From Actinomycetota bacterium (GTDB lineage: Bacteria > Actinomycetota > Acidimicrobiia > Acidimicrobiales > Acidimicrobilacustridaceae): a DNA stretch of 64,000 nucleotides. Below are positions 58,428 through 64,000 of this stretch, piece by piece. The position numbers were made by a program, and so were the translations under genes. The DNA is taken from NCBI GenBank assembly GCA_026393455.1, contig JAPLAE010000101.1:1-64000 (forward strand), written 5' to 3'. How positions within the stretch are numbered: the stretch's first letter is position 1; each line of letters opens with the position of its first letter. Below the pieces are notes generated by a model. It saw nothing but the letters and a program-made list of their open reading frames with translations. It made no database searches and was not told where the DNA came from.

Positions 58428-60086
58428 ATGCAGAGGCGTGCGGGAATCCGTCGCTGGGCACCAGTCGTCGCCGCAGTCATGGCCTTTGGCCTGATCGCAA
58501 CGGCGTGTGGTGGGAGCTCAAGTAGCTCGTCCCAAAGCGGCAAAACCAGTGACGTAACCATTAAGGCTTCCGGTCCGCCGAAGGCTGGCGGCTCGGTCAA
58601 GTTTGGACTTGAAGCTGAAACCGATGGTTTCAATCCGTCCAGCAACCGTTGGGCCATTGCTGGCTACATGATCGGTAACGCGGTCTTCGATCCGCTTTCG
58701 GCATATGACGCGAATGGCAACTGGGCTCCGTACCTGGCCAAGGCCTTTACGTCGAGTGCCGATTTCAAGACATGGACTGTCGATCTTCGTGCAGGTGTGA
58801 CCTTCTCCGATGGCACCCCCGTTGACGCAACAGCCGTCAAACTCGCACTCGACAAGGTGAAGGCCAACGCTCTCACTGGCGCCGCACTTGCGAACATGGG
58901 CTCGATCACGGTGGTCTCAGCTTCGCAGCTGACCATCTCGACTGTTGATGCATGGGCATCACTTCCCGCAGTGCTTACGACGCAGGTTGGCTTCATTGCC
59001 GCTCCCGCTCAGCTCAATGCCGAAGGGGCAGCAGCATCGCGTCTGCCGATCGGTTCTGGTCCGTTCATTCAGAAGGAATGGATCCCGGACAATCACTGGA
59101 CCGGTACAAAGAATGCCAAATACTGGCGTTCCGACGACAAGGGCAACAAGCTCCCGTATCTCGATTCAGTGGAATTCCGCCCGATCGTTGATCCGCAGAA
59201 CCGAGTGAACGCTCTTCTCTCAGGTGATGTGCAGATGATCCACACCACTGACTGGCCGGCGATCAACCGTCTTCAGTCTGAAGCGGCCTCGGGCAACATC
59301 CAGTTTGTTGCTGACGGAACCGAAACTGAAGAGCAGTTCCTGATGTTCAACACGCAGAAGGCTCCGGTTGACGATGTGCGCGTGCGTCAAGGGCTCACGT
59401 TGTGCACCGATCCGACTGCAGTTCTGGTCGTGCAAGAGACGCCAGCCGGACGTTCGGCGGACAGTCAGTTCACGAAGGATTCGCCGTGGTATTCCAATAG
59501 CGGTTTCACCACCAATGATGTGGCTAAGGGCAAAGCGCTCCTTGATCAGGTGAAGGCCGAAAAGGGCCCGATCGTCATCTCGCTTGGAACCACACCAGTT
59601 CCGGCCAACACCAACACCACTGCACTCATTAAGCAGCAGTGGGAAGCCTGTGGCGTGACCGTAAATACAACGACCTCGGAACAGAGCAAGTTCGTTTCCG
59701 ATGCCGTGACCGGTAACTACACCGTCGACTTGTTCCGTCAGTTTGCTGCTTCCGATCCCGACGGCGATTACGTCTGGTGGACACCGAAGAATGCAGTTGG
59801 TCCGCTCACACTGAACATCGCTCGACTTGCTGACACTCAGATTGGTGCGGCGCTTGATAAGGCTCGTGCCTCGAACGATGTCGCAGTGCGCAAGCAGGCC
59901 TACGCCGACCTTCAGAAGCGTCAGACAGAACTTGCGCCGTACATCTGGATTTCGCACTCACAGTGGGCGATCGGTGCGGCCAAGAACATCCGCAACATCA
60001 CGAACCAGACTCTTCCCGATGGACAGGCAGCTCTGCCGTTCCAGCGTGGCGAGGTTCGTCTTACTCAGACCTGGCTCGATAACTAA
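58428..60086 (+). CDS. ABC transporter substrate-binding protein, family 5 (oligopeptide type), lipoprotein
   Basis: Lipobox GLIATACGGSSSS; GGSVKFGLEAETDGFNPSSNRW, AKAFTSSADFKTWTVDLRAGVTFSDGTPVDA. Confidence 0.92.
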   Translation: MQRRAGIRRWAPVVAAVMAFGLIATACGGSSSSSSQSGKTSDVTIKASGPPKAGGSVKFGLEAETDGFNPSSNRWAIAGYMIGNAVFDPLSAYDANGNWAPYLAKAFTSSADFKTWTVDLRAGVTFSDGTPVDATAVKLALDKVKANALTGAALANMGSITVVSASQLTISTVDAWASLPAVLTTQVGFIAAPAQLNAEGAAASRLPIGSGPFIQKEWIPDNHWTGTKNAKYWRSDDKGNKLPYLDSVEFRPIVDPQNRVNALLSGDVQMIHTTDWPAINRLQSEAASGNIQFVADGTETEEQFLMFNTQKAPVDDVRVRQGLTLCTDPTAVLVVQETPAGRSADSQFTKDSPWYSNSGFTTNDVAKGKALLDQVKAEKGPIVISLGTTPVPANTNTTALIKQQWEACGVTVNTTTSEQSKFVSDAVTGNYTVDLFRQFAASDPDGDYVWWTPKNAVGPLTLNIARLADTQIGAALDKARASNDVAVRKQAYADLQKRQTELAPYIWISHSQWAIGAAKNIRNITNQTLPDGQAALPFQRGEVRLTQTWLDN

Positions 60087-60107
60087 TCCAGTTCTGCAAA
60101 ATTTGCT

Positions 60108-60141
60108 GAAGGGGCCCGGTGCTTCGGTACCGGGCCCCTTC
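60108..60141 (+). terminator. Strong terminator hairpin with UUCG tetraloop between the two SBP genes
   Basis: GAAGGGGCCCGGTGC-TTCG-GTACCGGGCCCCTTC. Confidence 0.8.
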
Positions 60142-60238
60142 GCGTCATGGCACTATCCACCTTGTGGCATTTTCCCGTCATGGATGACGCCCCATCGGTA
60201 ATGTGAGAGAAGGAAGACCTTTGGCTCGGGAGGCGTTC

Positions 60239-61888
60239 ATGATTCGTCGGATGGTTTCAGTCGTTGCAGTTCTCGCTGCAGTCGCGCTTTTTGCATCGGC
60301 GTGCAGCAGTTCCGGCTCAAGTTCGGGAGGAAACTCCGCGACGAGTACCTCAGACATCACGGTGAAAGCAAAGGGTGCGCCAACTCCTGGCGGCTCAGTG
60401 AAGTTCGCGTTGGAGGCGGAGTCCGATGGCTTCAATCCGACAACAAACCGATGGGCCGTTTCAGGACACATGGTTGGTTCCGCGGTCTTTGATCCGCTTT
60501 CCGCTTACGACGAAAACGGGAAAGCGCAGCCGTATCTTGCGAAGTCATTTACGCCAAGCGCCGACTTCAAATCGTGGACGATCGAGTTACGTCCGAACGT
60601 GAACTTTTCTGATGGCACCCCGGTCAACGGCGCAGCAGTGGCGAAGTCGTTAAACGCAATGAAGAAGGATGCGCTGGTCGGGATTGCACTTGTGAATATT
60701 GCTTCTGTTGTTGCATCGGGTCCTTTGAGCGTGACGGTGTCGATGATCGATCCCGACGCGTCGTTGCCAGCGGAACTAACGACGCAGGTTGGCTATGTCG
60801 TTTCCCCCGCGCAACTCGATGCAGCCCCGCCAGCGAATACGAGATCACCAATTGGCTCGGGCCCATTCATCCAAAAAGAATGGGTCCCAGATAACCACTG
60901 GTCGGGCACGAAAAACCCTAACTACTGGCGTTCCGACGCGAAGGGCAACAAGCTTCCGTATCTCGACTCGGTTGAGTTCCGGCCCATCACCGATCCACAA
61001 AATCGTGTGAATGCGTTGCTCGCTGGCGATGTCAACATGATTCACACCACAGACTTCCCGGCGATGGCCAAACTCCGCAGCGAGGCGCAATCTGGTGCAG
61101 TGCAGGTTGTCTTCGATCAGACCGAGACTGAAGAAAGCTTCATAATCTTCAACACCTCAAAGTCTCCGATGGACGACGTGCGCGTTCGTGAAGGTTTGAA
61201 ACTTTGCACCGATCCAGCAGCAGTCCTTGTGATCAATGACACCCCTGCCGATCGCGCTGCCGATAGTCAGTTCACCAAAGATTCTCCTTGGTATTCCGAT
61301 TCAGGTTTCAAGACCAATGATCCTGCCGCCGGTAAAGCGTTAATCGCGAAAGTCATCGCGGAAAAGGGTCCGATCTCGTTGAGTCTTACAACTACGCCGG
61401 TCCCGGCAAACGTCAACACCACTGCGCTCATTAAGCAGCAATGGGAAGCGTGTGGGGTCAGCGTGACGACGACAACGACCGAACAGAGCAAATTTATCTT
61501 GGACCTAGCAACCGGCAACTATCAAGCGGACTTGTCGCGTCAGTTCAGCGGAACCGATCCCGCCGTCGATTACGTGTGGTGGACCGGAAAGAACGCGACC
61601 GGGCCGCTTGCGTTGAACTTTGCCCGACTCAATGATCCAGAAATCAACGCAGCGCTCGACAAGGGTCGTGCCTCACCTGATGTGGCCATTCGCAAAGACG
61701 CTTATGCCACAGTTCAGAAACGTCAAACAGCACTGGTTCCTTACATCTGGCTCGCTCACTCACAGTGGGCACTTGGTGCGGCCAAGAACATACGGGACTT
61801 CACATCGATGACGCTTCCTGACGGGGCAAAGGCGCAGCCATTCCAAGGTGGCATCGTCAAACTCACCGAAACCTGGATCGAGAAGTGA
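60239..61888 (+). CDS. ABC transporter substrate-binding protein, family 5, paralog of the preceding gene
   Basis: Lipobox LFASACSSSGSS; GSGPFIQKEWVPDNHWSGTKNPNYWRSDAKGNKLPYLDSVEFRPITDPQNRVNALLAGDVNMIHTTDFPA is near-identical to the upstream SBP. Confidence 0.92.
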   Translation: MIRRMVSVVAVLAAVALFASACSSSGSSSGGNSATSTSDITVKAKGAPTPGGSVKFALEAESDGFNPTTNRWAVSGHMVGSAVFDPLSAYDENGKAQPYLAKSFTPSADFKSWTIELRPNVNFSDGTPVNGAAVAKSLNAMKKDALVGIALVNIASVVASGPLSVTVSMIDPDASLPAELTTQVGYVVSPAQLDAAPPANTRSPIGSGPFIQKEWVPDNHWSGTKNPNYWRSDAKGNKLPYLDSVEFRPITDPQNRVNALLAGDVNMIHTTDFPAMAKLRSEAQSGAVQVVFDQTETEESFIIFNTSKSPMDDVRVREGLKLCTDPAAVLVINDTPADRAADSQFTKDSPWYSDSGFKTNDPAAGKALIAKVIAEKGPISLSLTTTPVPANVNTTALIKQQWEACGVSVTTTTTEQSKFILDLATGNYQADLSRQFSGTDPAVDYVWWTGKNATGPLALNFARLNDPEINAALDKGRASPDVAIRKDAYATVQKRQTALVPYIWLAHSQWALGAAKNIRDFTSMTLPDGAKAQPFQGGIVKLTETWIEK

Positions 61889-61927
61889 TCCCGAGCTGAA
61901 CCAAGACGCGCCACTACGTTCACAGGC

Positions 61928-62635
61928 GTGGCTGGTTCAGTTCGTCAACTTCGTGCAGGGTTGCGTAATAGCGCGCCCACGCTCGCTAACGAAAAAGAAC
62001 TTTGGGCCGAGGGCCATTTCGTTGTTGTCGGCCTCGATGAGGTCGGCCGCGGTTCATGGGCCGGGCCGTTGGTGATTGGCGCAGCAGTTATTCCGCAGGA
62101 TCGACGCGTTTACAAACTTCGTGATTCAAAGATGCTCACGGAAGCAGAACGAGAATCGATGTTTGATCGTGTGGCTAAATGGTGTGACGCGTGGTCACTC
62201 GGAATCGTGACCCATCAAGAATGCGACGAACTCGGAATGTCCGCAGCGCTGCGTCTAGCGGCGTCGCGCGCGATCACATCGCTCGGCGTTACACCCGATC
62301 GCGTTTTGCTTGATGGTTCACATGATTTCGTTGGTGGGGGTATCACGAAGACAATTGTGAAAGGTGATGCAACGTGTGTGTCGATTGCTGCCGCTTCGAT
62401 TCTGGCCAAGGTCAGTCGCGATCGCATGATGAGAGCTGAAGCGGAAAATTTTCCGGCTTATGACTTCCATCGCAATAAGGGCTACCCGTGCCCGCGACAT
62501 CGCATGGCGCTTGCCGCGTTAGGGCCGACCACGATTCACCGTCGTTCATGGTCCTATATGGATGATCTGCCATGGTCAGGAATCCACCGTTCGGATCCGG
62601 TAACAGCCCAGGCGAGTTTGTTTAACGTCGGGTAG
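61928..62635 (+). CDS. rnhB: Ribonuclease HII
   Basis: FVVVGLDEVGRGSWAGPLVIGAAVIP, LRDSKMLTEAERE, ASILAKVSRDRMM, HRNKGYP. Confidence 0.95.
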   Translation: MAGSVRQLRAGLRNSAPTLANEKELWAEGHFVVVGLDEVGRGSWAGPLVIGAAVIPQDRRVYKLRDSKMLTEAERESMFDRVAKWCDAWSLGIVTHQECDELGMSAALRLAASRAITSLGVTPDRVLLDGSHDFVGGGITKTIVKGDATCVSIAAASILAKVSRDRMMRAEAENFPAYDFHRNKGYPCPRHRMALAALGPTTIHRRSWSYMDDLPWSGIHRSDPVTAQASLFNVG

Positions 62636-62670
62636 TCGTTTGGGCGTTGGGTGGCAGGTACCCTCACGTC

Positions 62671-63105
62671 ATGAATCTCCGCTCCCGCATTGTTCTTCTC
62701 GCTTTTGTTCTTTGGACGGTGCTCGTCTGGGGCAATCGCATTTCGAACACGCTGCGATCTGAGGAATCGGCGAGTTCAAAGACCTTCTCAACAGTGCTTT
62801 CTGTCATCCTGTTGGCGTTTGCGGTGGCAGTGATTGTGGTTGTGGTCAAAGCCTGGAAGTCGCAGATCTCTCTCAGTGGAGCCAAAGTGCTGATGGTTGC
62901 CGCTGCGCTCACAGTGGTGGTTTGGCTTGTGCGAGTGCCCATGATCCTCATGGCGGACCATGGCGACAAGGATCCCGGGTTCAAGATCGTTCATGTCGGT
63001 CTAGGCGTGGTGTCGGTCGTTCTTGCTGCACTCGTCTGGCAGATCGGTGCGGTCGTGTTGCGCCAGGGCCGGGAGAGTTCGGCAATGGAGAGCAGTCGGG
63101 TCTGA
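62671..63105 (+). CDS. Hypothetical membrane protein
   Basis: About four hydrophobic segments, e.g. VLSVILLAFAVAVIVVVV and VLMVAAALTVVVWLV. Confidence 0.75.
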   Translation: MNLRSRIVLLAFVLWTVLVWGNRISNTLRSEESASSKTFSTVLSVILLAFAVAVIVVVVKAWKSQISLSGAKVLMVAAALTVVVWLVRVPMILMADHGDKDPGFKIVHVGLGVVSVVLAALVWQIGAVVLRQGRESSAMESSRV

Positions 63106-63124
63106 CCCGACTACATTCAGCGTC

Positions 63125-63442
63125 ATGGGTCAGCCAGTCACAGTTCTAGAGAAGCCGTCGTCAATCCCCGGTGTGGTCCGATTCGAGACCAATCGTCCGC
63201 TTACCGGCATGGGACACGAGATCTACCGATCTGCCGAGGATGCTGTCGCCGATCGTCCAGCCGACCTCGTAGCCCGCACGTTGTTCGAAGTTGCTGGGGT
63301 CGAGTCGGTCCATGTGAATGGCAATGTCATCACGGTGGCGTTCACGGGCAAGCCGGAGGGTTTGAAGGAACGCCTTGAGGAGCTCTTCACCTATTACCGA
63401 GAAGGCGTCGAAGTCGTGATGCCGGAAGGTTTCGGCGACTGA
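63125..63442 (+). CDS. Nfu/NifU N-terminal domain-like scaffold protein
   Basis: NPNxxRFxxNxPL-like: SSIPGVVRFETNRPLTGMGHEIYRSAEDAVADRPADLVARTLFEVAGVESVHVNGNVITVAF. Confidence 0.8.
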   Translation: MGQPVTVLEKPSSIPGVVRFETNRPLTGMGHEIYRSAEDAVADRPADLVARTLFEVAGVESVHVNGNVITVAFTGKPEGLKERLEELFTYYREGVEVVMPEGFGD

Positions 63443-63455
63443 TCAGTTGCCTTTA

Positions 63456-63471
63456 TCGAACATATGTTCGA
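63456..63471. promoter_or_regulatory. LexA/SOS box
   Basis: TCGAACATATGTTCGA, perfect 16-bp palindrome matching the actinobacterial/Gram-positive TCGAAC-N4-GTTCGA consensus. Confidence 0.9.
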
Positions 63472-64000
63472 TACTGGTGCGGTGGTTGTCCCCGCCGCTC
63501 TTTCCTCTTCCAGAGATCTCTCTGATCTTCAGGAACTGGCCGAACAGATTCGGCCGGTGGTGCTGGCGCGCCAAGCCGTACTGCCCGTTTGTGGGCCACT
63601 TGAACAGGTCATTCCCGACGGGGGGCTTGTGCGTGGTTCGACTATCGCCGTTGGCGGGGTCGGGGCCACTTCGCTGGCACTGCAGCTCGTTGCAGCGGCA
63701 TCGAAGAACGGTTCATGGGTCGCCGTTGTTGGACTGAGCGATCTCGCTCCGGTTGCGGTGCTTGAAGCGGGCCTTGATGCTGAGCGTGTGGCATTTATTG
63801 ATCCGGGAGGCTCGGGTCGACAGGTTGATGTTGTGGCTGCGCTTATCGGCGCAGTCGACATTGTCATGCTCGACTCGCGGTTGTCGTTACGCGATTCAGA
63901 TACTCGTCGACTTGGGTCGCGATTACGTGAACGCGGTTCGATTCTCGTTGTGGTGTCTCCAGGGAATGAACCAACTTCGCAATGGTCAAGTGATCTGGTT
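63464..64000 (+). CDS. ImuA-like RecA-fold protein, partial (runs off the window end)
   Basis: QAVLPVCGPLEQVIPDGGLVRGSTIAVGGVGATSLALQLVAAASKNGSWVAVVGLSDLAPVAVLEAGLDAERVAFID; adjacent SOS box. ATG at 63464 or GTG at 63482. Confidence 0.8.
   Translation, partial: MFDTGAVVVPAALSSSRDLSDLQELAEQIRPVVLARQAVLPVCGPLEQVIPDGGLVRGSTIAVGGVGATSLALQLVAAASKNGSWVAVVGLSDLAPVAVLEAGLDAERVAFIDPGGSGRQVDVVAALIGAVDIVMLDSRLSLRDSDTRRLGSRLRERGSILVVVSPGNEPTSQWSSDLV

Noticed and set aside
1-64000. CRISPR array, prophage or transposon
   Set aside because: No regularly spaced direct repeats, no cas, integrase or transposase motifs in the ORF track.

Overview
The window (64 kb, high-GC) is a typical actinobacterial chromosome segment. 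Gene content and the LexA-box type suggest an Acidimicrobiia-like organism, but this is inference. The left ~25 kb is an amino-acid biosynthesis superlocus: metY, serC, aspartate aminotransferase, serA, leuA, leuCD with a divergent IclR regulator, and leuB-ilvE-cimA. It also holds ppx/gppA, greA, an L,D-transpeptidase gene, gltX and tRNA-Gln. The middle (about 26.7-43 kb) is an accessory-type catabolic region: several SDR paralogs, a TauD/TfdA dioxygenase, a luciferase-like flavin oxidoreductase, a D-aminoacylase-like amidohydrolase, a DegT-fold PLP enzyme, MarR/MFS and a cytochrome P450. The right part has a secreted GH43-like protein with three C-terminal repeats, tRNA-Glu, a class III cyclase, aqpZ, an amidase, a double-TetR regulator, a PIN-PhoH protein, cofC, tandem family-5 substrate-binding proteins, rnhB and the start of an imuA-like SOS gene. 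The most interesting signals are: two unannotated attenuator leader peptides, Leu-rich MRSIALELLLR before leuA and Ile/Val-rich MSTPSPHRSRSIVIIR before leuB-ilvE-cimA, each followed by tandem hairpins; a palindromic operator between leuC and the IclR gene; a perfect palindrome upstream of the double-TetR gene; a perfect LexA box overlapping the imuA-like start codon; a DegT-family enzyme with His at the usual PLP-lysine position; and two genes broken by an internal deletion (S9 peptidase) or a poly-G frameshift (LOG family). No CRISPR array, prophage or transposase was seen. All family assignments come from reading motifs; no search was run.
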